From assembly GCA_000310025.1 (NCBI GenBank), contig FN649733.1:901547-965546 (forward strand): a stretch of 64,000 nt of DNA, given 5' to 3'. Below, piece by piece: positions 34,264 to 47,578 of the stretch. Within the stretch, counting starts at the first letter, position 1. Each line of letters starts with the position of its first letter. This DNA comes from Ectocarpus siliculosus. Lineage: Eukaryota; Sar; Phaeophyceae; Ectocarpales; Ectocarpaceae. The notes under the pieces are model-generated. The model ran no database searches. It was not told the origin of the DNA and worked only from the letters and a program-made list of their open reading frames with translations. A program made the position numbers and the translations under genes.

Positions 34264-36823
34264 AACAAAACACACCAATACCACACAACAACCCTTGAAG
34301 TCTCGCGTGTTCGTAATCCCTGTGGTTGACACGCCCCTTCGGCAAACACCCGTCTGGGGACAAGTGTGGGTTCTACGACTTGAGCTTCGCGACGGGAAGT
34401 ATACTATCTTATTTTTTGTACGGAGGCGAGGCGCGACCCTCGCGCGCGGTGGGCGCAGCGAAGAGGTTATGCTCGGTGCAACGGGTGCTGCCACAACCTT
34501 GCCAAGGCAGAATTCAACTGCTACTGTGTGTATTGTATTTGTAGCGTCTGCCGAACTTGCTAAAGGCAGAAATTGTATCTGATTCACGCGGGAGTAAGAC
34601 TACGGGCAAGGGTAGTCGATATTGGCGGGGGGGGGGGGGGGGCAGCTCGATTGTTGCCACACGACGTTATCGAAAAAGCGGGAGCAGAATCTGGAGCAGT
34701 ACAGTTTAAATTTTCATACGGGTGGTCCATTTAAACAGGTTCGAGGTTTGGCGGCTGGAGGGGGATTGGGCAAATTACAGTTTTCAAGTTTGTGTTTCTT
34801 GTCCTTCCTGAATGTTTTCATGTTGTTTGGAGCGCGGACACAAGCGTCGTGGGGACTGCCTTGGCTGACCTAGTGACAACCGGCGAACCTATAGCTGGGA
34901 TCGATTTGATGGCGTCCTTCTTCCAATGTTCGTTGTGTGATGCTACTACTGTGTCCCGGTTCTTGGGTGTTACGCGGCAACGCGGGGTGGACGCGCCTTT
35001 TTGCGGATGCCTAACGAAGTGTTTGTCCCTGATATTTTCCACACCATCAGGGTTAGTTTTTGGTATTGGCTTGTTCTTGTCTTGACCTGTTTCGTGGTTT
35101 CAATTGCGGGGGGGAGGGATACTTTTGGGGGCAGACGCAATGTATTGTAGGTTGCGCGGGAAAAGAGGGCAGAGCTTCAACTGCGAACTTGACCTGGTAA
35201 CCAACCAAAATCGCGGGTTTAGCGCCTCTGTTGCTTGCTGAGCGCGCGCGACAAGTTAAAGTATGGGTGTGAAGAGTTTAACTCATTGCGTTGTCGTCGT
35301 CAGTCGCAGCTTTTTTGCCAACTCTGCGGATGTTTGGCCTCTATACCGTTGTCGGCGACAGTTTTTGGCCAACATATTTGTAGGGAGGGGCCTTTGGTTC
35401 GAGAGGGTATACAATAGCAGGATTGGAAACGACGATGACGACACAAGAAAATTGATCACGAAAGGGTGTACTCGAGAACATCATGCACATTGTTTCTGAT
35501 TGCGTGTGAATAGGAAGGACACAAAGGTGGCAACTAAACGCCCCAGGCTGTTTGGACATCTTATGATCTATCCATTCTCATACGTAAGTGGCTGATAAAC
35601 AGCGATGATACAGATGGTTAACCCGCAATATCAGTGTCTTAAGCGCTGTGTTGTTTATTTCGGGCGAATCTGTCACAAATCCTACTGGCTCGCTACATAC
35701 AGTTATCGCTGCCCGCTTTTTCGGCGGCCACGGTTTTATCCGTTTCACTGATGTACATGTCCTTAGTGGGTCGAGAAACAATGGCCTTACAAATACAGTG
35801 ATTCACTGTCTGTGATCAAAACGTCAGAATTAACTTGTTGTCCTTTAGATTGTCGACTATATCCAATCAAGCAGTAAATCCACAGCTCAACCAATACATC
35901 GCCAGAAGATCCCGGAATTGGTCCACTGCGATCTCGCTCACCTTGTTGCTGTCGCACGGATTTCACATGGCAATGATCAACCACCTGCACTCTAGCTTTA
36001 CTTCAAGAAGATCCTGATCCTCGAAAAGAAACCGGAGGAGGAAGCGTTGCCTTGCTTTCACCAACCCGACACCGACCCAGCCTACATCCTAAACAGAGAG
36101 TGAGGTGATGCTACCCCATGCACGACGGCAACAACATACCACAGAACAAGAACAACAGCACCAGGCGACTGGTATAGTAGTTCCTACACGCCCTCACAGC
36201 TGCACGCGCCGCGAACCGTTGTTATTGTTGCTGGCGCTAGCTCTCACTGGAGCTTAGCTCGATCAGCGGGAGACACTGGCCAATAGACGCTACATCAGAA
36301 CTAAAATTCTTCACACACCACGTAACCACAGAAAGTCGAAGCGTTTCTCTAAATCGAAACGGGACTACAGGTGTTCTGACATCATCTGTAGGGTGCCTCA
36401 CGATTGTACGCCCTTCAACCTCCTCCTGGATAAATCAAAACCTGCTCAGGTTTATGACACAAGTAGCAGCTGCACCTCCAAGCTCGCCATCTTTGGCATT
36501 GTTTCGCTTTATTATCGATCGACCGGGTCAGACAAGAGCAACAAGCCACGCCGGGAGAGGGCTAGTGCGTGTGGAGAACCAGTGGTACTCATATTGTTAC
36601 TCTATCATGCTTGTCAACCTCGAAAGAATATCGCTGTCCTCAGGCGAACGTTCGTTCTCCTCCGAGGACACTCGACGACCTGTCTACAGGCAGAACAAGA
36701 GCGGTGGAAACTCAACCCCCTTCTCCGGCCAGGCTAACAACGCGTGCGGGCGTCTCATAGCACTACACCACGACCGTGCTTTTTGATGAGTGGAGCCGCC
36801 TTCCAGGCTCGAAGCAGAGAGCA
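34264..36823. other. Region between two convergent genes, with exon-like fragments
   Basis: 2.56 kb between the stop codons of the repeat protein (plus) and BBS7 (minus), presumably including both 3' untranslated regions. Exon-like plus-strand stretches occur at 35996-36103 (reading FKKILILEKKPEEEALPC, bounded by TAG and GTGAGG) and at about 36392-36449 (HDCTPFNLLLDKSKP, ending CAG/GT). I cannot assemble them into a gene or name a family. They may be a gene remnant. A G-homopolymer lies at 34625-34643. Confidence 0.35.
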
Positions 36824-39800
36824 TCAAGGGTGTTTCAGAAAGAAGACCACCAGGGCTTTGTAGTCGTATTGGGAGACTAGCAGGTGCTCCAGTTCCGGGA
36901 TGCGGTGCCGAGCGTCGTCCCCTGTATCATGTTTTTTCGCAGATTGGAAAAGCACGAGAGAGGATATGCAGCAGCGTCCGGAGCGGTTAAGGTCACAGTG
37001 TCCAACAAAATGTCTCTTGACAGATTTTCCCTGATTTCTCGGAGGAAAACCAACCAGTATGGGTCTAAATGTACGGACAGCGAGCTACGGAGGTTGTTTC
37101 TCCCCCAGAGAACCATGGGGCCGGTTCTGTCGGAACCCCGGCCAATGCAGCCCGTGTATCCAGTCAACACATCCATTACCTACATATGATGTTATTTAGC
37201 CCAAGGAATTGCATCGTATCCATTGGCTTCCTTCACCGTGCCATACCTTTGAATTTATGCCAGTCGACGTAAAGATCCGTGATGATTCCTGAAATGTACT
37301 CGAGGGCTCTTGGCCGGCCCTTGAACTCCTGATATCGTGAGTGGTATGTTCCGCGAAATCGCACCAACGTTACGTAGCACAAACGAAAACAAGTTGTACC
37401 ACCATTACACGTAGCCCCGGCTGGTGAGTTTCATTGATAGTGCGGAGAAGCCGTCGTTTCTATGCCACGTTCATGTCCAGAACCCACATCGCAGCTACTT
37501 GGTAGAAGTACGTGTATCAGGTGGTGGGTGATACCTGTTTCACCGTCTTGGGTGATAATTGCTTCGCGATTTCGACGTCGGTTCGTCACCAAGGTGCACT
37601 CATTGAAGCCTTTCTACGACACTAGCCTTCTGGAGAGTGTGGAGTTGTACGAGACACACCTGTACCATACTTCATGGCGACCACGCCGTGCAATGGCCAA
37701 ATATTTTTTCGTACGCGCGTTTTACAATGTGCCCTTTGGGTACGTCATGTAAAGAAACGTGTTTGAAAGGAAGGCGACGCAACGGGCAAGACATAGCTGA
37801 ACACAGCGCCGCATGACTGTATTCATACCATCCTAAGTACTTTGGGAAAGATTGGTCCGTTTTTAGTTCGTGTGTTCTTCATTTTTCCGGCAGTATTGGT
37901 CTACACACCAGGCTCTGTATTGTTTCCGGGAGGAACTTCTAGTCCGAAAGTTATTCCGCAGATGGCACGACATCGCATGGCACCTTCTGTATTCGCTCGG
38001 CGTTGTCCAGGGTGTAACGGTATTCCTCGAACATCCACGGCGTCTCGGGCTCTTGCATCGATATTTCTTTCAAGGCACCCATCACCTCAACCTGCTTACG
38101 GTTTGCAAAGAAAGAGAGAAACAATACGCCATCGGCCTTGTTGCACATCCCTTCAACATGGCACGGCCACAGCACGTATGCTACACACACAGTAAGTCGT
38201 GTTTAGGGCACTCTACCTGGTGGGCGAGCTGAAACTGCCTGTTGAGTTTCGGGTCAAGCAGTTTAAGAAACACGGGGATCGATTCTGGCTCTCCCTGTTT
38301 TGGATGTCAGCCCGCAGAGTTTTTCCGGAGGAAGCCGTTTAATCGCCATCCGTTCCGCCCCAAAGTGGACAAGCATCCATGAGAATTCCGCGATCCATCC
38401 AGAGGATTCGCCGATCCGTCGAAAGACATGCAGTAGACCCGTCCCAACGAGCACCGGGGATGTTGGTAGTGCGGCGAAAGAGACGGATAAAGGCAGGACC
38501 ACGGCAATACATGCGGGAGGAGCACGAGAAAGTATTCCAATGGATGGAAGTTAAGATGTGCGTGTAGAGTTTAAATGGGTCTGCGAGGATGAACAACATC
38601 CTTGCTCGGTCTTCCTCGCCCTTCCTGTTGTTTCTTCATTCTACGTAGGTTGATCAATCTACAGTCATCTTGCTCAGTCTCTTCGACCAAAATTTGATCG
38701 CTTGGGGTTGCGTATAGAGTGTTTCCTGTTCACGAAGGCACCCACCCACCCACAAACGTACTAGAGCAACAAAGACCTCGCACGAAGTGTCGTTTCGGAG
38801 ACAACCCAAAGGATTGATTCAGCTAACCAGGTTGATTCTACAAAATTCCTGAGACGATTCAAACGCGAAGGAAATCATAAACGTAGATGAACGGTGACAG
38901 AGAAAGAGATGAAGATACGACAAGAGGTTGAGAGAAACAAAGATGGTTAGCGGTGGAGACAAGTTGACCTGCAAGGAGCCGGTTGCACGTTCGTGTCGCC
39001 AAGCCGACAGAGGTAAGTGGAAACCAAACAAGCACCTGGAATGTATCTGTGATGTGAACGCGCCGAGAGGTGGCCTCCTTGCTGATGAGCTCCTTGACGA
39101 TGGCCAGCGTGCTGGCGCTGTCCGAGCTGACGACTGCCGCCCCTCGCCTGTACGACGCCGTCAGAATGCCTCCGGTAAAGACGTTCTCGAAGTTAAGCGT
39201 CGCGTCCTCGGCCTCTGCCGATATCCTTCGTGATGTCGTTCACAACGAAAAATAAGGGAAAGTGACACCACCACCCTTTTCCTTTCTTTGATTCTGCGAT
39301 GCTTTTTACGGTCGCTATTAGGATGCTTGTCCTTTGTTAGAAGTGATACCGTTTACATTGCCTGCACTAGGTGTACTTTCCAAGGCGTTTCGTTAGTTGC
39401 TAACGCGCCGTTAATCTTGCTATAGCTGAAGGCCGCACGTGCTTCCTCGCCCCTCACGTCTACGACTCGGTAGGAACACTTAATTCAAAGCACGAGGGGG
39501 AGACGCTGAGTCGCAGAGGCCAAAACACTTTCTTCTTGATGGTGGCAACAACAACAACAAACAAACTACACGTCCGTCAACGAGAATAGCGGGGTAGCAG
39601 TGCATCGCATGACGTTGCTTCTTCTATGTCCTCGCTTACCGAGGAGGCACGTCGGGGAGACACATGGCCAGCCAGTCATGAATAACCTGCATTGTGAAAT
39701 TGCCTCGAAGGACGAGAGCGTTCATCGGCCGGGCCTGCAGATTGCGTGGCATCGCGTGCACCCTGTGGTGCAGGGATAGCGGCTTCATCGAGAAGTGTAT

Positions 39801-42800
39801 GACCTGCTTACAAACGACCGCGGTGATCATTTTGTAGCGGCGTAGTAAGTACATGAACGGGTCACCAGGACGGCGACACTCGTCTGCTGGAGATTGGTGG
39901 CAAGAGGACAGCTCTCAATCTCGCTGTCAACCACGCACCTCTGTGTTGTATCGTATCCTATCTTCGCGAGTTTTAGGGACATCTCAGAAAAGATCATCAA
40001 GCGAAAGACTCCATGGAAAAATCACAGCATATCACACTTAACTAAGATGCAACAAACACAACACGACGTATCGTGCCGTACTGCACCTGCGCAGACTTCT
40101 TGGGGGGGATTTTGGCGACGACGGTCATGCGCACGTCGCCGTAGTCTCCCTCCGTGGTGCGGGCTCTCAGCCTCAGCCGGGTGGCGCCGCTCTCGAAGCG
40201 ATAAGTGGCGCACACGCCTCCCCCGTTCTCGGGGCTAAGCGACGTCACGCAGCTGGTTGCCTGGTGCGATCCAGGGGGGTTCGTTGATGCAAAAAAGGCT
40301 TGTTCTCGCAAAGGATCAACAACAACCATGGGCAGGAACAGTATTGTCCGGGAACGATTTACGATGCGAAACAAAGTGTCTCATGGCTCATTCAAGAATG
40401 TGCTCTCCTTTTCATGTGTCCATTAAGTGCAGTGTGAACAGGTCAGAACCCCTCTTTATCGTGACAGGGGGGGGTGTTCAGCAAGTATATACAAGTATTA
40501 GCAACGAGCCCTGTTCACTTTTCATAGTTGACAGTTTTGAAAATAGCTCCGAGTTGGTTATGTGGGTGCTGTACGCACGTACGTCTTACCGCCTGCTGGG
40601 AAAGGCAGCTTTTGAAGCCGCATGCTCAAGCCACCAACCCTGCCACGTGCTGACAGGAACAAGAAGAGACATATGCCAACATTCAAACCAGTACAGCTCT
40701 TCTCCGTGTTTGGGAAGTGCCAAAGCTGTACCACATGTTCTTCACCAGTATATGCCGCAGGACAAACGGTACGATAAACCCACTTGCCTGTCCACGATCG
40801 TCCTCGTCGTCTGATTCTAGGAAGTCCATGTGGATAGCTGCGTGCAGCAAGACAAGGTCCAACGGTACCGGGGTCTCCACGCTGATGACGTACGCGCCTT
40901 GTTCCGGGTCAAGGGTGCAACTCGTGATGGCCTAGTTTGTTGTTGGCCGTAGCACATTTATTTTTGGCAGGTGGACGAATGCACCAAAAAAGCACACGAG
41001 TGTGTTGGAACTCAGACAGCAAAAGAGTAGTTTCTCCTACTTGAGCTCGATGTTTCCGGCCCGTCGAAGGGTCGTCCACCGTTGAACACGGCCGCTTGCA
41101 CGCTATGCGTGCAAGACAGAGTACATACGGGCTTTTCAAGTGGCCTCTTACGATCCAAGACATGATTGAGTCATGGCAACGAGACTCACAGAGGAAGATG
41201 AGAAAAATCGCTTTGAAAACCCTTGCGACCTCGCTAATGAAATGGCTTGTAAGGCATGTTCCTGAACAACGCCACCCAGGAAACAAATTACTGCCAACTT
41301 GCAATGCTACCGCCGTGTTTCGTATCCACGGTGTTTCACCTTTATTCCCGTGGGTTCACAGTTGCAAAGAACCCATAATTATGGTGAAGTCTGCACATGT
41401 TACGCTCACAAACGAGCGCGCTCTGCGCGATAATCTGCCAGCCTCAACCACAAGCGATGAGTAATAATCTTTCTCGTTGCGAGACGTCGGGGTAGGGTTT
41501 CCCGTAAGTATGCCACGAACCTGAAAGTGTTGAGTTGCCGGCGTGTAGGCGGCCGAGCTCTCGTTCCCGTCTCGCCCTCCACCTGCTGCTTCGAGACGTT
41601 TCTTCTCGGTGGCCACTCGCTTTTCCAGGTCCTTCGAACACGAAAGCCGTTTCCGTTGGTGTGGTTTGGCACTAAAGGACAATGCGTGTTGACTGTTTAG
41701 TGACGACGTGTGTAGAGCTGTGAGTGCTAGAGAAGAGAGGAGATGAGCGTTGAGTTTAGCATTCCGATATTTTTTTTCCGTGTGTGGCAAGTTCTTCGGG
41801 GCGCTCAACATAGTGCGTGTCTAGAAGCCAGCGGAGTTGACGTTCGGCGCCCGTACTAGTTTGGGCTCATGTGCTTACTCGCGGGGCTGAAGCACTGAAC
41901 AGGGAGAAATCAGCACTACTCAATTGCCTTGACGTGCTTCCATGTCTCTTTCATGCGCATCTCATCTGTTGCCAGTGTATCTCACCGCGACTTCTTTTTT
42001 TAGCTGCTTGACACGGTTCTCGTCGTTGACGTCCCCCACCGTACGACCGGACGCGTCCCCCGCTTCCCCCTGCGCATAGGGTTTGTTTGAAGGTTGGGGC
42101 AACATCGACGGCGGAGACCAGATGAGAGTAGATTAGCAACAAACTATCTATTGAATGTGGAAACAGAAGCAATGTAAGCTTGTCCGTTGCACCGTTCCAT
42201 GGTAACGCGGGGTTCTGTTGGAAGGACCTTTGAAACGGCTATCTTGCAAAATGCCGCATGCTGAGTCTTCTTCACGCCATCATCCGCCCATCGAGTTTTG
42301 GATGATGTACGTGCCAATACCATTAGTAGTCCCGTTCCTGACAATCCTTGCTACTAAGAGACCCTTGCTTCGGCTTCGAAGGTGCTTGGTTCGTGTAACC
42401 TTCAATGAAATCGTTGTACCCATCCGGGGAGCGCCAACCGTGTTTCCACCAGATCACACCCCGCGTCTCTTCAACTTGTGTATCGTCCAAAGTTGAGATG
42501 AGGTGTGAAAAGAGGGCCGTTGTGGAAAATCGAACGGCAATATAGAGTGAAGACAAGGACTGCAAAATCAGCAACAGTCTCACCACCGCCAACAGCTACA
42601 TCGGCACCACGAAAAGGAATATGCTAAACCTGATCAAGCGCCTGTGTCGTGAGCGAGCAAACTCGGCCTCGAAACGTGCACACCACCACTTCCGGGTACT
42701 GGTCGTTGCTGACTTTGCCGCACTCCAGAGACCGAATGCTCTCCCCGAGGTCGATGGAAAATGCCTCTTGCGGACAACTCCCCACGGAACTCGATTCTGG

Positions 42801-45800
42801 GAACCGGTACACCTGGATATGCCGGGACCGTGTGTTCGTGTAGTCTTCTTCGCATGGGAGGTGCGTTGATTGTCGGCTACGGATCTCAAGCGAGGCAGGC
42901 CGCACGCGCAGGCCGCACGCGGTCGCCTCTTGTTCCCCCAGAGCTTCCGAACAAACGTTTTTTAGTGCTCTTTCTACGAGGTCGCCTTGCCGTATCTTGT
43001 TGTGTGCACAACCCAAATCCTCCACGTTCGGTCGGGAAGCGGTATAAACACGGACTGCACACGGCTGCGCCTCGCACGGAGGGACGGCACAAAATGATTA
43101 TTGGGGGGTGGCAGGGCCAACCTTTCTCACACCCGGTCAGATGGTTCACATCAAATCCCTCTTACTTGTGCAAATGTTGTGCTTGCTGGCGGCCTAAACC
43201 GACAAGGGGCGCCGGACCTAAGCCTCAGGCAGCCGGAGGAACGGTGTGCCGACTCGAAAGTTCCTTGTTTAAGCCCACCGGCTAAACGTCATACAAAGAA
43301 AAACCCAGGAAACACAACAACAACCCACCCTCCAACCCTCAAACCGGCCGGGGTTGGTCCACTATTTCCCAAAACGCATTACAAAAAATCGATTACTTGC
43401 CGTAACGGTGCCATCTTCCCGACCCACGATGAGCTCGGCAATCCCGTCTTGCGTCAGATCGTACCGCTTCAGCGCTGTCACGCCTCTTCCCACATCGCCA
43501 CCGCCCGGCAGCTCCCAGGTCTTGTGGAGCAATGACGCGGCGGTGCCCGACGCGGAAAGGTGTCCGAGGGTGCCGTTGTCGGTGCCGTACACGACGCCTC
43601 CATCGTCCTAGAATAAGGAGAGCCAAATAGTTCCACGGGAACCTAGCGTATTGAGGCCTCCTCTCTACTACTATATGCCTTCTAGTGTTGTGTAGAACTA
43701 CCGCAGTCTGACCACAGATGCAGGTTGTTGCTGCTTTTCTTTGATTGGTCTACGTGTGAGCTTTCGTCATCATTTTGCATGAACACCATGCAATCCAGAG
43801 TCCATTAAATACCAAAACCAGCTGAATCACACATTGAATATGCCGGGCACAAGATGCGGCGGGAGTTTTCCATCTCCATCATCATGCCATAGCGTCTGAG
43901 AACGACAACAAAACATGGTAGCGCACAATCACAAGACTCCATGTACCACAACAAGAACGATCGGTGAACTCGACTAAATGCGCAACACACAACGATCGGG
44001 CAAAATATCATGGAGGTTTCTTCCTCTCCCAATTCTTGTAGCTGCTCATGGAAATGTGAAAATGGCCTTCGCTCGGATCTCATGGCTTGCTCATTGCACA
44101 TTCCCAAGGAAAAAAAACACTATTGGGAAGAAATCATGGCTTGTGATAAAATGTACCCGAAATTCTGCAACAAACCATGGGGAGATGGATAGGGAGTGTC
44201 TTCGTTGGGGTGTGATATCTTGATGGTGCGTTGTGCTAAGCATGGCCTTCTCTTGTAGAGCTGACCTGGTCCATGCCCATGCCGCTCTTGCTGAAAGTGC
44301 AGAGGGCTCCAACCGGCGCGTCAGTCGAGGCTTGGAGCACCACCTCCGGCTGTGACGCCTTGACGACTCGGATGCATTGGTCCTTGTTTTCCATCAAGCG
44401 ACGAACAAGAAAAACGGTTGGCGTAGAAACTCAATGCCTCCAAACGAAAATGTATCGATGAGCAGGTGGTTGACCACGTCTGTGCCCGTTTCGAATAGGA
44501 GATCTTTCGGAACCTTGCTTCACTCGCCTCAACCCTTTCTACACTGGTTATTGGCGTCGGAGAGCCCCGGTCGACGAACGGGCACCTGGTGTTGGCACCG
44601 GACTCCAAACAAGGCGTAATACCCTCTTGTTTCGACGTACCTGGCACCCCAGCACGGCATCTACGGAGTCTGTCCCCGACACGCTAGCGGCGACCAGGGA
44701 CGATATTCTGTCGTGGCACATGTAGAACGCAGAATCTTTGCCGTCATCGTAGGCGCTGCAGATGTAGTCGCACCCGGTCCAGATTCTGACCTCCATCACA
44801 ACCACGAAACAAAAGCAGGTAGTGTTGGCTCGCTTCCGCGCGTACGTGGGAACAACCTCCACCGTGTTATGTTGTCCGCTGGGAGCGGATGGCGTTAGCT
44901 GGGGGGGCCTACCAAACACAGTTGTGACCCTGCTCCCCACGACAAAGACCTTGCGACCCGCCATTCCGTTTCGTCAACCACACGTCGGATTATTGCTTTC
45001 TTCGGCAACGCACAGTTGCAGCGACGAATGGAGCTCCGACCTTCGCGTGTCAGGCATACATAGTCGGCAGCGTTAAAGCGGGCGTACTGACAAGCTGGTA
45101 TGCGCCCCTACACGACGCCGTACCGTACCTATCGTTCTGGACGGCCATGTGGTGGATTGTCTCTGACAATGGCGAGGCCATCTTGAAGAAGTCCTTGCCT
45201 TTTCTGCTCAGTCCTACGATGGACGAACCCTATGTGACATTTTCGTCGTTTGCGAATCGAGAGAGCAAGAAACGTATCGATAAGTCCGCTTGAAGCAGGG
45301 AGTTGATAATTGGGCTGGGGCAGTACTCGCGTACACAATACAATCTCTTTTTTTTTTGTCTGGCGTCCTTTTTCAGCCAACAATCGCGACTGCTTGTTTA
45401 GAAACCAAGGAATTTGCAACCATCGACGACGGCGTTCAACTACCGCGTTCACGAAACGGCACCAAACCTGCGTCGCGAAGATTCTGTCGCCCCCGCCAGA
45501 ACCTCCTGTTGTGCCCCCCATGACAACGGCCGTTATCATGCTCCCCGTGCCAGCACTGCCACTGCCGCTGCTTTCGTAACTGTCGGCGAACCGGAACGAG
45601 AAGACTGTCTGTGCTTCCCCTCGTTTCATCTCGAAGCAGTGCACCGTGCCTGAGTCATCGCCGACCTGATGCAGCGGGAGTCATGTTATTTGATCTCAGA
45701 ATTTGTGGTATTTGGTGCAGCCTAGGGCTTGACTCTCGTTGCTTTTTAAGCTGCAATCCAATACCTTCTCTGCACTAACATGCTGTTGCTGTTGATATTG

Positions 45801-47118
45801 ATCCCGTGCAGCTGAAGAGAACCTAGACTCGCACCAAATGTCACTCTTCTTTACCCCTTCCGCTCTCAAAATTGGAAAAATTGACCGTAATTTTATGGCA
45901 TCTCCTTGATAAAATGCCCCCGCTTCGAATCCCCTTGCATGCGCGGTGATGACACCACTCTGTTGCTATCGTATCACCAACTCACCACAAACTTCTGTCG
46001 GCCCTTTTTGCCGGGAGGGAGTAATCCTAGCGTTCCCTTGTGGGAAACTGTTGACACCTGTCGTGTCAGCGGTAGTACCAGCGGCGCAGGTAGGACGGCA
46101 GATGAATCGATCGAATCAATAGGGTTGCCAAGGTGATTATGGGTTGTCTGATGTTGGACGAGAAGCTGCTGTGCCCCTTCTACAGAGCCGATGAGGTCAG
46201 CATGCTCAGAATCACCACCTTCAATGATACCACTGAAAAACAGGCGTTGTTGCAAGGTTCTTCAACGGCAATGGACTACATGCGGCAAATGGCCTGAGCG
46301 GTGCGACGCGGGGCCTTATTTGCATGATGATACTGCTGTGTTCATTAGTATCTGGTTAACTAATTTGTGATCACAGAAATGTATTTCTTTGCCTTCGAAG
46401 AACAGGGAGGAGGACGAGGTACTGGATGGAGATCAAAACCAGAAAATAACAACAACCTTGCAGATTTGTTCGTTTTAATGAGAACGGCCAGAATAGATGT
46501 TCGGCATGTTCACAACGATATCTTGAACCTGATTCGCTTTCGCAATGTGTGACCACGGACCGAGTCTTTGCTAGATTTTGGGATTAGCAACAGACACGAG
46601 CTTAATGTGAAGAGAGCAACGACAACAACAATTTGGCGTGAAGGCTCTTTTCTGTGTGGAGATCGTTGTACATACTTCTTCGTACTCGTACATGTATGTA
46701 GTCCGGTGTACAGTACAATGTAGCAAAAAGAAAGATGTGTCGATCATACTGTAGAAAAGACCAAAGGTAAAGCTTGTTGCTGCCGCTGGGTGGTGTGCGT
46801 TCGTCGTCACTACAAATACGAGGGTATTGCTGCTGTAGAGTGCGTTTGCAGCTTCAGCTTTGCAGAAAGTAGAGGTTTCTCGCTTGCAGGCACAAAACAC
46901 AACGAACTGCGGATATTCTGTGCCTTGCGTGCAGAGTCACCGGCGTACGTGTACCACGACTATCTTTGGTATGCGCGTTGTTTTGGCACCCTCAATCAGA
47001 TCCACAGGCTTGGGGAGAAACGAGTAGACTACCGCCTTTGCCCTTGCTTGTGAGGAACAGAGCTGACCTGAGCTAGATCAACTAGCGCTAGGGGAACCAC
47101 CCCGGAAGAGAAGCCCAT
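36824..47118 (-). CDS. BBS7: BBS7, BBSome subunit
   Basis: Component of the BBSome, the coat-like complex that moves membrane proteins in and out of cilia. Eighteen exons join in phase: 47118-47068, 46057-45986, 45665-45468, 45229-45129, 44785-44641, 44382-44266, 43607-43401, 42812-42630, 42069-41986, 41631-41521, 40931-40788, 40260-40087, 39803-39640, 39225-39036, 38294-38217, 38091-37984, 37328-37247, 36921-36824. The product is 768 residues; human BBS7 is 715. N-terminal beta-propeller blades include DDSGTVHCFEMKRGE and ELIVGREDGTV. A short coiled coil spans the ninth and tenth exons. The C-terminal half has KPLSLHHRVHAMPRN, RPMNALVLRGNF, MCLPDVPPR and ITDLYVDWHKFKG, all closely matching animal BBS7. 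A 30-residue Gly/Ser insert sits in the third exon. Introns 7 and 11 appear to use GC donors. The start is chosen because VVPLALVDLAQ leads into the family N-terminus. Confidence 0.95.
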
Positions 47119-47578
47119 GCTGCGAGAGGTAAGCGTTGCTGCGAGATGTTGAATGTGCCCTCCAACCAAGCCGACACGATCTTCTTCTAATTGCGCCGCA
47201 TGTTTCCTGTCGGGACGACTGAAGACTGAAGGCACCAAGGATGCGGATATGTGCGTTAAGATTCAACCAGTACAACACCAGGTTAGAGGTCAGAGGCGCT
47301 ATAACGTTGTACTGGTGGTGATTGGTCACGCACCATCACGTCGGCACGCGGGGCTCACATCTACGCATCTACGCTACTCTGCGGTCCGTAAGAACGCGGC
47401 GGAATTGTAGCGAAGAACCAACAAGAACCAATTTTCCGTTTTACCCGCCGCCTTGCCGTCTTCGCCGTCGTACTCGCCGCCGCGCCCGTAGAACCATCAA
47501 CCACGTGCTATGCACGCACCTTCCTGTACCCAGACATAAGACTATGCAAGAGGCTCAACGAGAGCGCCATCATTCTCG
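47119..47578. promoter_or_regulatory. Divergent intergenic region, BBS7 / unknown gene
   Basis: 460 bp separate outward-facing start codons. An ATTGG (inverted CCAAT) occurs near 47321. I could not pick out a convincing RFX X-box, the ciliary-gene element known from animals. Regulatory role inferred from layout. Confidence 0.4.

Noticed and set aside
44786-44964. Extension of the BBS7 exon upstream to an ATG (AGRKVFVVGSR)
   Set aside because: The previous exon joins directly at 44785 to give NDRIWTGCDYIC in frame and in line with BBS7; the extension would insert unrelated residues and break the phase.
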